A stretch of 64,000 bases of DNA, taken from Areca catechu. Taxonomy: Eukaryota > Streptophyta > Magnoliopsida > Arecales > Arecaceae. The notes beneath the pieces are model-generated. The model was not told the DNA's origin, did no database searches, and saw only the letters and a list, made by a program, of their open reading frames with translations. A program made the position numbers and the translations under genes. Numbering within the stretch: the stretch's first letter is position 1; every line of letters begins with the position of its first letter. Of this stretch, positions 10,566-20,372 are shown one piece after another. The stretch spans positions 45,618,354 to 45,682,353 of the forward strand of contig CM038044.1 in assembly GCA_021397845.1 (NCBI GenBank), in the 5' to 3' direction.

Positions 10566-10940
10566 GGGAGCCATCCTGGCTAAAGAACTCAAAGAGAGAG
10601 AGAGAGAGTTCGACTCTGGCTAGATGCTCAACCTCGGGGGAGCCATCCTAGTGAAGGAACTCAAGAAGCAGGAGTTTGACTCCGGCCAAATGCTCAACCT
10701 CAGGGGAGCCATCCTAGCGGAGGAACTCAAGAAGCAGGAGTTTGACTCTGGCCAGATGCTAGACCTTAGGGGAGCCATCCTGACGGAGGAACTCAAGGGT
10801 AGGAGTTTGACTTCGGCCAAATGCTCGACCTTGGGGGAGCCATCCTAGCGGAGGAACTCAAGGAGCAGGAGTTTGACTCCGGCCTGATGCTCGACCTTGG
10901 GGGAGCCATCTTGGCGGAAGAACTCATGGAGCGATAGCCT
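10566..10940. repeat. Tandem array, about 65-bp unit, six copies
   Basis: The phrase GGAGCCATCC recurs near 10568, 10641, 10707, 10773, 10838 and 10904, each followed by a GAACTCAAG...GAGTTTGACTCCGGCC-type block. The period is 65-73 bp. Open frames cross the array because the unit lacks stops. Confidence 0.85.
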
Positions 10941-11318
10941 GCCAGTGCATGCACGGCCGTCGTGAACTCTAGCTGGTGGAGGTGCAGCCATCACAACCTC
11001 GACGATGGTTGGCCTTGTGCATTCTAGTGGCCGAGAATGTTTAATAAGGTTGGTGATGATGGTGTTGCAGAAGCCCTCAGGAGGAGAGCAGTGCATGCAT
11101 TTTTGAGCTTTGTACCATCCAATGCCTGCATTGCATGGAGTGACTGGATCGCTGTTTGCATCAGGCTTGCATGGAGTGGAGGATGAAGTCCCACTCATAG
11201 TCTTTGTATGGTGTGCATGAGGTGACGGGGCCTTCCCTTCTTCCACCTTTTGGGAATCGCACCTCGTCGTTGCCTTCCATAGCCATGGTGGGAACTGGTA
11301 CTCTTCATTTCAAATCAG

Positions 11319-11536
11319 AGTTTGACCTCAGCAGGAAGCTTGGTCTTAGTGAGAAGCTTGACTTCAGTGAGAAGCTCGATCCTAGTGAGGAGCTTGACTT
11401 CAGCTCGGCTTGAGAAGGAGCTTGACTTCAGCTCAGCTTGAGAAGGAGCTTGACTTCACCTCGGGTTGAGAAGGAGCTTGACTTCAGCTCGACTTGAGAA
11501 GGAGCTTGACTTCAGCTCGGCTTGATTGAGGAGCTT
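11319..11536. repeat. Tandem array, roughly 20-bp then 30-bp units
   Basis: First about four copies of a GTGAGAAGCTTGACTTCA-like unit, then about four copies of a longer unit GAGAAGGAGCTTGACTTCAG plus CTCGGCTT. The longer unit seems to have grown out of the shorter one. Confidence 0.8.
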
Positions 11537-11624
11537 CGAAAGCTTCCTAGCTTTGGTGTGGGACTTCTGGCGTTTCCTATCTTGAGGCACCGGGGTTTTC
11601 GATCTTGAGATGCCTGGGTTTTTG

Positions 11625-12065
11625 TTGCCAGATAGGACTCCAGGCTTTCATCCAAACTAAACTTTGGGCTTTTGTGCCGAAACTAGGTTCCGAACTTTAA
11701 TCCAGACTGGACTCCAGGATTTTGTACTGGAATGGATTCCAGGCTTACATTCGGACTGGACTCCGGGATTCTGTACCGGAACGGATTCTGGGCTTACATA
11801 CGAGCTGGACTCTAGGATTTTGTACTAAACTCCAGGATTTCATCTAGACTGGACTCTAGGATTTTATGCCAGAATGGATTCCGGGCTTACATCAAACTAG
11901 ACTCTAGGATTTCATCCAAAATGGACTCCGGGCTCTTGTGCCAAAATGAATTCTGGGCTTTCATCCGAACTAGACTCCGGGATTTTGTGTCAGAATGGAT
12001 TCTGGGCTTACATCCAAACTGGACTCTGGGATTTCATCCAGACTAGACTCCGGGCTTTTGTCAAG
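11625..12065. repeat. Tandem array, about 45-50-bp unit
   Basis: Roughly nine diverged copies of a unit containing GGACTCCGGGATTTTGTACC and GGATTCCGGGCTTACATCC. Adjacent to the previous array inside K. Confidence 0.8.
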
Positions 12066-12224
12066 AATTCTTGCGGGCAGTGACAGGCTCTGGAAAACCG
12101 TAGTGCTTGCCCTTGATGGTAGTATAGGAGCTTTTCCTATAAAACTGAAACACAGCTTTGGAAATATAGCAGGGAGAGAGGAGTTACCTTAAGAAAGAAT
12201 AGGACTCCTCTGTATAGGAGAACA

Positions 12225-12751
12225 GAGCTCCGTTGCATGGGAGTGTGAGACTCTGTTGCACGGAAGGATGGACCTCCGTTGCATGGGAGCATGGAACTCC
12301 GCTGCATGGGAGGAAGAGGCTCTGTTGCATGGAAGCAATGATGCTCCATTGCATGGGAGCATAGATCTCCATTGCATGGGAGGAAGAGGCTCCGTTGCAT
12401 GGGAGAATGGATCTCTGTTGCATGGGATCATGGAAGAGGCTCCGTTGCATGGGAGGATGGACCTCCGTTGCATGGGAGCATGGAAGAGGCTCTTTGCATG
12501 GGAGCATAGATCTCCGTTGCATGGGAGGATGGACCTCCGTTGCATGGGAGGAAGAGGCTCCATTTCATGGGAGCATGGAAGAGGCTCCGTTGCATGGGAG
12601 CATAGATCTCCGTTGCATGGGAGGATGGACCTCCATTGCATGGGAGCATAGAAGAGGCTCCGTTGCATGGGAGGATGGACTCCATTGTATGGGAGGAAGA
12701 GGCTCCGCTGCATGGGAGCATGGAAGAGACTCCATTGCATGGGAGCATAGA
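12225..12751. repeat. GTTGCATGGGAG minisatellite, left part
   Basis: About twenty copies of CTCCGTTGCATGGGAG joined by alternating tails (GATGGAC, GAAGAGG, CATAGAT, CATGGAAGAGG), giving units of about 23-27 bp. Element B is inserted in this array; the array resumes at 22286 after the duplicated ATAGA. Long open frames on both strands (for example 12189-12902, minus) arise only because the unit contains no stop in several frames. Confidence 0.9.
12747..12751 (+). other. Target-site duplication of element B, left copy
   Basis: ATAGA precedes the LTR start at 12752 and recurs at 22281-22285 after the 3' LTR. Removing B rejoins the minisatellite into a phrase (GGGAGCATAGATCTCC) present intact at 12355 and 12503. 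Confidence 0.9.
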
Positions 12752-13566
12752 TGGTGGGGACACCAAGACCAAGACCAAGCTTCAAAAACCCTTCTGGATC
12801 ATAGAACAAGGAAAATAGGACCTGCACCATCGAGCTGTCTCGAGATCGCCGAGCCGACTCGAGACATAGTCGAACCGAATCCCATGTTCCAGAGATTTCC
12901 AAAAGTTTCCAAAATTTTTTTCCTTTTTATTTCAATTTTTGGTAATTAAAAAAGGGAATAAAATTCCATGAAATCTCGTGTAACAAATTTCCCAGGCCAC
13001 CTCTTAGGGTTAGTTGTGTTTGGAAACTAATCTTTGGATTAGTTATCGAGTAAACCCATTTAAGGTTACTCTGGATGCATCCATTCGAAGCCTTTAAATA
13101 AGGCTCGATCTCTATACAACGGGGTATGATGAAATTGTAATGAAACCTCCCAGCTTCTTCTTCTTCGATTGCATCTTCTTCTTGCCTTCGTTGCCAAGGT
13201 GACGTCGAGGGGTGAGAGGCCCCGTCCAAGCCTTCGTCGTGACTGCGATGTCGAGGGGTGTGAGGCCCCCATCGATCTCCATCGTCTCACTGCACCATCC
13301 CTTCCACGCCATCTTCAACCACTACACCTCCCTCTCATGACTGACCCTGTCATCCCCAAACTCCTTTCCAACCTCTTGCTCGGTCCTCAAAGAAGACAGC
13401 CCCAGGTTTCTCCATCGCCAAACCATCTTCCTTCGGTCCAGGCCTCCCCTCTCCTCTGTCCGACCTCCCTCCTCCGTGTGTGGCGCCACCACCGGAGCTC
13501 CTTTCTTCACCCAGTTGAACGATTGGCTTATAGGAGATCTAAGATCTCTCTTAACACCTTGATGTC

Positions 13567-14024
13567 TTGAACATCTTCATCTTCTTCGACTTCTCAGAGA
13601 CGAACACCACTACCACCCTAAGCATCTTCCCCAGCTCCGCCTTCATCCACAAGATCCGTGTCGCCATCGCCGCCTCCACCTCTGTGTGCAGCGCCACCAC
13701 CATCATCAGAGCTCTTTTCCACGAAATTCTCGCCCGAACCCAGCTCACCTCCCCTGCTCCCGAGCTCTCCACATCCTTTTCGGATGTCTGCCCAGCCGTT
13801 CTTCCACCAGAGCCCGACTCCCCATCAGAAACAAAGCTCCAAGATTGCCTCGACATCGTCTTCCCCGAGCATCGCTCCGTCATCACCGAGAAGCCCCTGT
13901 TCACAAGTCCAAAGAAGCTCCCGTTCCTCTCAGTGTTCCTCCAGATGACCCTGAGCTACTTGGCTTCTCCCCCTCCAACCCATCCATCACCGGACCTCCT
14001 TCCTTCGGTCCACCCCGACGCCGT
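13567..14024 (+). other. Coding-like GC-rich block inside LTR B, not recognised
   Basis: The frame from 13567 is open until it is cut by the solo LTR at 14025. It is rich in Ser, Pro and Thr, with recognisable phrases such as ITEKPLFTSPKKLPF. The same phrase occurs in the 3' LTR near 21440, so the reading is at least partly conserved between the two LTRs; but two LTRs of one element start identical, so this is weak evidence for coding. It could be a captured exon piece. I do not recognise it. Confidence 0.35.
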
Positions 14025-15232
14025 TGGTGGGGGCACCAGGTTCAGAAAGAAGCTTTAACTAATAACAAGTTCTTAATGGATTGAGACTAGGAACTCAAGT
14101 CTCGTATGAGTCCTGTATGTTTATTGAGTCCTGTTTTATTTTCTTTTGGGGTTTTAAAGTTCAATTAGAGTCAATTAGGCTTTATACTGAGTCAAGTTCA
14201 AGAGCTACTTGAAATTGGGCCAGACCAGCTTTACTTGGAGCGCCACATCATCATGGACCACCTATGCCAACTCATCACCAAAGAATGCCACATCACCTTT
14301 TTGCCAAGTCATCACCAAGTGGTGCCACATCAAAACAACTTCAAAGTGGGGACCTCACCATGCCAACTCACCTTGCCAAGTAATCACCAAGAGGCGCCAA
14401 CTTCAAGTGGGGACCAAGGATTCAAATCCTCCACATTCCATGTAACCTTCCACCAAATCCTCCACATTCCATGTAACCCTCCACCAAATCCTCCACATTT
14501 CATGTAACCCCCCTAATATTTCTCCATGATATGGGGAATTTCAAATTGATTGAAAGGCCAATAAAAGCCTCTTGTATGCCCATGGTAAAGGAAGCTTTTG
14601 GATGATGAAACAAGAAGGAGTAGTTTTTCTATGAAGCAAGTGTTTTGTAGTGTGGTTGTGTTTCAATCTTGGCGTGTGATCTTCTACCTCCCAAGCCAAC
14701 GACTTCTTCAAGGATCCCATCTTCCCTCAACGACCACTTGTTTTCTTAATTCCTTCCTCCTACTTTGATTTGGTATTCCTTCAAATCAGCTTAGTCCTAA
14801 TTCCTTCATTGTGTAGGGTTCCTTCTACGATCCGGAGCTCAAGAAGGGGGTCATTGCCATCAGATCAAGTATGGTGAGAACTTGTTTCGATGGAAGAGTC
14901 ATCTTTTCATCCAGGGCTTGTTTATTTGATTGCTTCAACGAATCTACACCAACAAGGAGTGCTCATCATGATAACAATTCCCTCTTAATATTCTTAAGTC
15001 TGGGTTATTGAAGACAGTTTTCCTAGGTTTAGAATCCATAATCATTAGCCCTAATCTTCTCTAGGATTTAAATAACTACATCGCGGCGTAAGTTCCAAAT
15101 TTCCGTGCTCCTTCCATAGCTTTACCTTAGTACTTTTGATCTAAAATTTAGTACCTGTTAATAGGCTTCATTACTCTCATTTCTCAATTCATCATTTAGA
15201 TTGCATTCTCATCATCGTACCGCATCAGCCGT
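14020..15232 (+). mobile_element. Solo LTR (gypsy, chromovirus type) nested in LTR B
   Basis: The LTR proper is 14025-15227 (1203 bp), starting TGGTGGGGGCACC and ending ACCGCATCA, flanked by perfect GCCGT duplications (14020-14024 and 15228-15232). The 3' LTR of B near 21565 shows the empty site. Right after its start it reads GGGTRFRKKL and a stop, a shortened form of the pol tail seen in sister LTRs. Short tandem phrases (CCACATTCCATGTAAC, 14431-14510) lie within. Confidence 0.95.
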
Positions 15233-15912
15233 CTTCACCTCCAAGCCTCTGCCCCACAAAGCTTTAAGCTCACTACTCTGTTCCACGAAGTGTTCAACTG
15301 TTGCTATGAAGAAGACTCGTCGAGCTGCTGTTGAAAGAAGATAGGAATAGCTATTCCAGCTATTCCTTCCATTCTGCACTTATCCCAGATTTATTATAGA
15401 TTGGAATAAGCCTCGTTTACTTTAATTTGGGTTGTGTTTTTGGCTTTGATTATCTCACTTAGGCTAATTTGAGGTTAATTGTGTTAGGTCCTTTCCGGTA
15501 CTGAGCCTTGAAGGGATCCTAGCCATCAACCTGTGCTCTTGATGCCTATCGTTGGACGACAGATTGTTGATCACCCAGGCTGCATCTTCCAAGGTTAAGT
15601 GATCTCATCATAAGAAAATTGCTATTACTGTCGTAAGGTCCTATCTCTCTTTACTTGCTTTAGATCTGAAGTTTTGAAATGCGTGCATGTCCTTGATCAG
15701 GGGTTTCTCAATCTCTGAGTCCTGGTTCTTTCTCATTTTATTGAGCCTAGCATGAGGGAATGCATGACTTAAAATCTACCCTATTTGAATGTTCTCCAGA
15801 ATCTGTGTTTATTATAAGCATCGGTACTCATCTAGATTCTTAGGATAATTTTCATGCATGCCGTTCCCCATCACCCTTCTTTTGGTATCAGAGCATAGTT
15901 CCACATCATTCT

Positions 15913-15924
15913 TGATATCATAGC
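15913..15924 (+). promoter_or_regulatory. Primer-binding site of element B (degenerate)
   Basis: TGATATCATAGC, two changes from TGGTATCAGAGC, lies 4 bases after the LTR end. A better-preserved copy sits 31 bases upstream, inside the LTR end. Confidence 0.65.
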
Positions 15925-16579
15925 ACAGTTAGGACATGCATTTTGTTTAGTTCACTCACTGTTTTATCCATAGGATTTTGTTAGCTGAAATCTTATTCAT
16001 ATTAGTTCTTTTGCTTGGTTTAGTTCAACCACATTTCTTTATTTCAATTTTTTTATCGCAAGCATACAAAAAAAAAAAAAAAATCTGTGTCATTTATGTT
16101 TTCTTAGTTTGCATTAAGATCATGGAGTGTGCATTTCATATTTTGCAATAAGCTACTTAAGGACGGCAATATCATAATATAAGGGAAGGACTTCATTACC
16201 TTTCCTTAGCCCAAAACAACCACCCTGCATTTCAGACCAAAGCTTTTAATTAAAATCAATTAGCAACATACTTTTGCTCTAGAGAGCTTAGAGACACCAA
16301 CTGGTCGAGTCAAGACAAAGAGTCTATTCATGGCATCAACCCATTCTGTTTATGCTACTGCTCTTGGTGTCTAGGCTTGGTGATTCAGGGCTAGTGAGTT
16401 GGTCCGCCTACTTGGCCAATCCCATATTGGTGTCTAAGGTTGGCGATCAGGGACCTCCACTCCCCTACACCTACCTGGCTAAGAACAGAGTTACTACAGA
16501 CTGGTTTGTCACCTTGACTTAGGCAACTGGTTGAGATTCTAGGTCAAGTAAACTGTAGACGATTTTGCCTGCTTGAATC
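15925..16579 (+). other. 5' leader of element B
   Basis: Untranslated leader between primer-binding site and gag. It contains a poly-A run (about 16069-16082) and the GGTGTCTAGGCTTGG and GGTCCGCCTACTTGGCC phrases shared with the leaders of D and I. No gene. Confidence 0.6.
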
Positions 16580-17440
16580 ATGTCCACTATAGCAGGAGTC
16601 TCATATCAGCCCAAGTCATCCATGGAGAACCTGCAAGAAGCCCTGTTAAAAACCATGTCAGAACACTTTGCCTAAATGTCTGCTCAATTGTCTACCCTAT
16701 TGACTAGGTTAAACCAATGTGAGGCACGACTTGATTCCATGGAGAGAACCCCTAGGCCACCATTTGAACATAAACATGAGACTCCATTTTCTCCAATGAC
16801 CAAACTAGAGGAAAGATCCATTTGGCGCACCGAACCTTATGCCCCCACTTTTAATGGAAGCCTAGACTCTAAGGTGTATATCGATTGGGAAGAACAAATG
16901 GATCAGTATTTTGAGCGCACTAACATATCAGAATTAGGACAGGTTAGGTTGGCCAAAACCAAGTTCACCCAACATGCTAGGTCACATTGGTATGTTATTG
17001 AGCATGAATGTTATCACAAAGAAGAGGAAATAAGTACTTGGAGAGACATGAAAAGTAAGTTGAGAGATAAGTACCTATGTAGATTCTATGAACAAAGACT
17101 TTTAAATCGATGGTATCGACTGAGACAGGATGATAGGCTAGTGTATGAGTATATCAAGGAATTCTAGAAGTTTGTTAGGAGATGTAACACCACTGAATCT
17201 ACGTTTGAGACCATAGCTAGGCTTCGAGATGGTCCTCGTAGGGATATCCAGCGGGAACTTCTTCATTGGAAGATTTATAGCCTGGAAGAAGCCTATGACA
17301 CTGCTTGGGAATTTGAGTCATATCAAAGAAAATTCATGAACTACCAAGTTTAGCCCAGCAGGGTTAGTACCTTTGAACCCAAACCCAACCCTAGTCAACT
17401 TCTCTTAGACCAACCAACTTCTACTATCCCATTAGTTCAT
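16580..17440 (+). pseudogene. Gag of element B (with in-frame stops)
   Basis: The ATG at 16580 opens MSTIAGVSYQP, matching the D and I Gag starts. The frame is broken by TAA at 16673 and continues from 16676 to 17167 as the retrotransposon-gag domain: APTFNGSLDS, YIDWEEQMDQYF, then SKLRDKYLCRFYEQRL and RLRQDDRLVYEYIKEF, ending at TAG 17165. It continues in the same frame with FETIARLRDG and RDIQRELL to another stop near 17351. Gag forms the virus-like particle. No CCHC zinc knuckle is present, and after 17440 the frame leads into the shared unknown region. The visible stops lie where the family carries Gln codons. Confidence 0.8.
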
Positions 17441-18178
17441 ATGAATGATGGGAACAAGAACCCTGATGTACAAATTGAGTGCACTAATATTCAAGACTTA
17501 GGGTATCCCCAGATTGAAGAGCTAGGAAAGGAAGAGGACAAGTTTGAGCCCATTGAGAAAATGTATGAGGCTGACATGAGTTTATTAGATGAGTATGAAG
17601 GAGAAGATTTCAACTCTAGTACCTTACATGAGGAAGTCCATATAGAAGATAAGATTGTTGAGCCTAGTCCAAAAACACCAGAGAGACAAGAAATTAGTGA
17701 GGACCTGGTTCCCGTAAATCAATGCCCTCAGGAAGAACCCACTCTTTTAACCTCAATCCAAGACCTAATTCAGCCCCCTTGTAAAGAGCTCATTCCTGTT
17801 GATGACCTTTTTCTGGAACTAACTAAGCCTTCCTTGCATGAAAAATCTACACTTATTTTGACCAAATTCTCCATTCATCAATTTGACCTTATGACACCCA
17901 TAGCTCAATACTCTAATCTTAAGGTCTCTGCAAGTCACCAAGATCTGTTCCCTAAGCCCAATAAATTGCCACAAAATTTTGATTTCCTGTCACACCCTAA
18001 GGCTTCCAATGCTTCCGAAACTTGCAAACTACACTATGTTGAGATTATTCAGTTGCACCAATTCTTTGAGTATGTTAGGTTTGTGACCTACTTTTGGAAG
18101 ACCTTATGGCATTTGTTAGGTATTTATTGTAAATTTTCAAGTGCACACTGGACCAGGATCAAACTAGAGGGTTTATAG
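17441..18178 (+). CDS. Conserved non-pol ORF replacing protease-RT-RNase H in element B
   Basis: A 245-residue open frame in the same phase as gag. The first part is acidic and carries EKMYEADMSLLDEYEGEDF, the Gag C-terminal motif also seen in D and H. From about residue 60 to 195 I recognise no known domain; it has the phrases PQEEPTLLTS, TKFSIHQFDLMTPI and YSNLKVSASHQD. Near the end, KASNASETCKLHYVEI leads directly into VRFVTYFWKTLWHLLG, a short scrap of the integrase core, and a stop soon after. Element D has the same order with similar phrases. Where RT is expected there is no YxDD motif, and no protease DSG. Function unknown; it may be an accessory or a chaperone-like extension of Gag, which is speculation. 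Confidence 0.7.
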   Translation: MNDGNKNPDVQIECTNIQDLGYPQIEELGKEEDKFEPIEKMYEADMSLLDEYEGEDFNSSTLHEEVHIEDKIVEPSPKTPERQEISEDLVPVNQCPQEEPTLLTSIQDLIQPPCKELIPVDDLFLELTKPSLHEKSTLILTKFSIHQFDLMTPIAQYSNLKVSASHQDLFPKPNKLPQNFDFLSHPKASNASETCKLHYVEIIQLHQFFEYVRFVTYFWKTLWHLLGIYCKFSSAHWTRIKLEGL

Positions 18179-18289
18179 TCTGTTAGGTTTAGGCCCTAGA
18201 GAGTCCAATAAATTTTTTTTTTTCTTAATAGGAATGCATAATTGAGTCTGTATTTTGCATCATATTAAAATTTGCATTAAGTACAAATT

Positions 18290-18461
18290 TTTAAATAATT
18301 TGGCTGATTCCCGAAAGAGAGCCCTTTCGAGATTGTCCATGGGTACCAACCCAATAAACCACTTGATCTGATTCCCCTGCCATTGCATGCTAGAGTGTCT
18401 GAATCAGCCAAATCTTTTGCACAGCATGTTAGAAATTTGCATAAAGAAATCATCCAAAAGA
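18290..18461 (+). pseudogene. Integrase C-terminal piece of element B, left of nested LTR
   Basis: Reads ESPFEIVHGYQPNKPLDLIP, ARVSESAKSFAQHVRN and LHKEIIQKI, the end of the integrase core and the linker. It is cut by the solo LTR at 18467 and resumes at 19743. No catalytic residues remain. Confidence 0.85.
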
Positions 18462-19742
18462 TCAAATGGTGCGGACACCAAAGACACCAGAATAAGGCAG
18501 AGGCTTCTCAACCCTCTGTGGATCACTTAAATGACATTCGAGTCCACTGTAATAAAGCTTAGTCCAGCTGAGTTGTTTTCATTTAAGTCCTGTAATTATT
18601 TAGCTCATGTTGAGCTAGTCCAGTCCAATGTTAGTCAGCTCATGTCGAGCTAATTTTATTTTTTTGAGTCCTGTTCAACCATTTTGAAGACTCAAGACCA
18701 CATCATACAAGTGAAAACCAAGTCCAACCTAATTGAAGACATGGATGTTGAGCCTGAGTCCAACCTAACTAGAAGACATGAAGATCCCCGGAGGAGAATT
18801 AAAACAAGTGCAAACCTGAAGCCTGGAGACTAGCTAGAAGGAAACTGGGCCAGCCCAGGCCCAGGGAGAAATTAGGGCACCCCTCCTTAGAATTACCTTC
18901 CCCTTGGTCGGCCACTTATGGTCACCCCCTTGGCCGACCAAGACAAGGAGAGGGAGTCCCATTCCATTTAAAATTTTTCTACCTAGGTTGCCATGTATTC
19001 CTAGTTAGAGTTTGTAAGGGAAAAGGAGTCCTATGTAAAGTCTAAAGTACCCTTACTTGGGGCCCAAGGTTAAGGGTCTATTTAAGGGACCCTAGCCTCT
19101 TGTATGAAGTGAGAATTTTTGATGAATGAAAACCTTGAGTTCTTCTATTGAGTTGTGTGATACCCTGCTATGTGCATAAAGGGGTTTGCGAGAGTTTTTC
19201 TTCCCAGTGCTGCAATCATCTTCCTGCTGCCAACAAGCATCTCAGATCCCTGGATGCCCACTCCAAAAGAAGCCTTCCCTTGCTGATTTTCCTTTGTTTT
19301 CTTGTTCCTTTGTGAGTTTTCTAACCCCTGACAGGTCGTTTACAGGTCCCCGAGTTCCTACGAATCCAACGACTCCAACCAAGCCTCAATCGGATCACCG
19401 AGCAGAAAGCCGGGTATCCGCGGGTCTTTGGCTCGGTTTTCCAGGCCGCATCTGTCGAGGAATGAGAGACCCTTTTGCTGTGATCTTCACAGACGTTGTC
19501 AGGTACACCCCCTCTACCTCCAGTAGTTTTATTGTCATGTACACCCCCTCTAACCGAGGCTTCTCAGCCCCGGCGATCCTTCTTTTCTACTTTTATAGGT
19601 CCTAATCTGCATGCTGATCTTCTAAAATTCATATAAAACTCCCTACAACTTATTTTAATCTAAAATTTGGGAATTAATCACTCAACCCCATATATAAAAC
19701 ATACAAAAAAAATTGCATGCATATTAGTTCCCCATCATCAAA
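18462..19742 (+). mobile_element. Solo LTR (gypsy family C) nested in element B
   Basis: LTR 18467-19737 (1271 bp), TGGTGCGGACACC to CCCCATCA, with perfect TCAAA duplications (18462-18466 and 19738-19742). The integrase reading of B resumes directly after it. Its own first bases encode RIRQRLLNPLWIT and a stop in the frame expected for an entering pol ORF. A diverged inverted piece of the same family is at 51451-51930. Confidence 0.95.
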
Positions 19743-20372
19743 ATGAGTAACGATGCTTATAAAAGATAAGCTGATTCTGAAAATCATTTTAAAGAATTTT
19801 CTATAGAAAACTTTGTCATGATAAGACTCAGACCTGAACGGTTTCTTCCTGGAACCATCAAGAAACTGCATTCCTGAAGTGCTGGACCCTATAAAGTTTT
19901 TAAAAAAATTGGACCCAATGCCTATGTGCTCGAGTTATCCCCTGATTTAGGCATTAGCTCCACTTTCAATGTTTATGTTCTGAGTACAGGGAACCGACAA
20001 TAATTCCTAGTGAGGCATTCGGGCTTGACCCTTTACTTGAGAGTGAACCTACCCTGGAGTGTCCACAAAAATGGCCTAAGTGAAGAGAGAAGATCGAGTA
20101 AATCCTGGATGATCAAGCTGTCAGTACCCGATGGAATAGCTACAGCACTACTTGGTAAGATGGCAAGGTTGTCCCAAATCAGAGGACTTGTGGATTACCA
20201 GAGAGGACCTGCAACGTAGTGATCTGGATCTCATGGAAGAGTATCAAAGCCAAACAAATCCTTACTTAACGGGATTGAGTTCCTCCCACCCCAGGAAAAA
20301 TGGTGGGGACACCAAGACCATGACCAAGCTTCAAAAACCCATCTGGATCACAGAACAAGAAGAATAGGACCT
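19743..20372 (+). pseudogene. Integrase C-terminal domain and chromodomain of element B
   Basis: After the nested LTR the reading continues with FVMIRLRPERF and IGPNAYVLELSPDLGIS. It then passes frame changes and gives YLVRWQGCPKSEDLWITRED, the chromodomain with its aromatic cage region, and LDLMEEYQSQTNPY. It runs through the polypurine tract into the 3' LTR, ending KLQKPIWITEQEE with TAG at about 20367. Several frame shifts (about 19860 and 19985-20140) make it non-functional as a single protein. Confidence 0.8.

Larger units (their letters stand above)
12752..15908 (+). mobile_element. 5' LTR of element B, split by a solo LTR
   Basis: Starts TGGTGGGGACACC and ends TTCCACATCA. Excluding the nested insert and its duplicated 5 bp it is about 1.95 kb. 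The half from 13130 to 14019 is GC-rich with coding-like open frames (for example 13567-14058); the same frames are partly kept in the 3' LTR (21117-21600), with differences that shift or stop them. The first 60 bases repeat the pol C-terminal tail, stop included. Close to its end it carries one complete primer-site-like string (TTGGTATCAGAGC, 15882-15894) before the real binding site. Confidence 0.85.

Noticed and set aside
12189..12902. Long minus-strand open frame (237 codons) and overlapping frames in the minisatellite
   Set aside because: It follows the repeat unit, is open on both strands at once, lacks a domain and is produced by a unit without stops.
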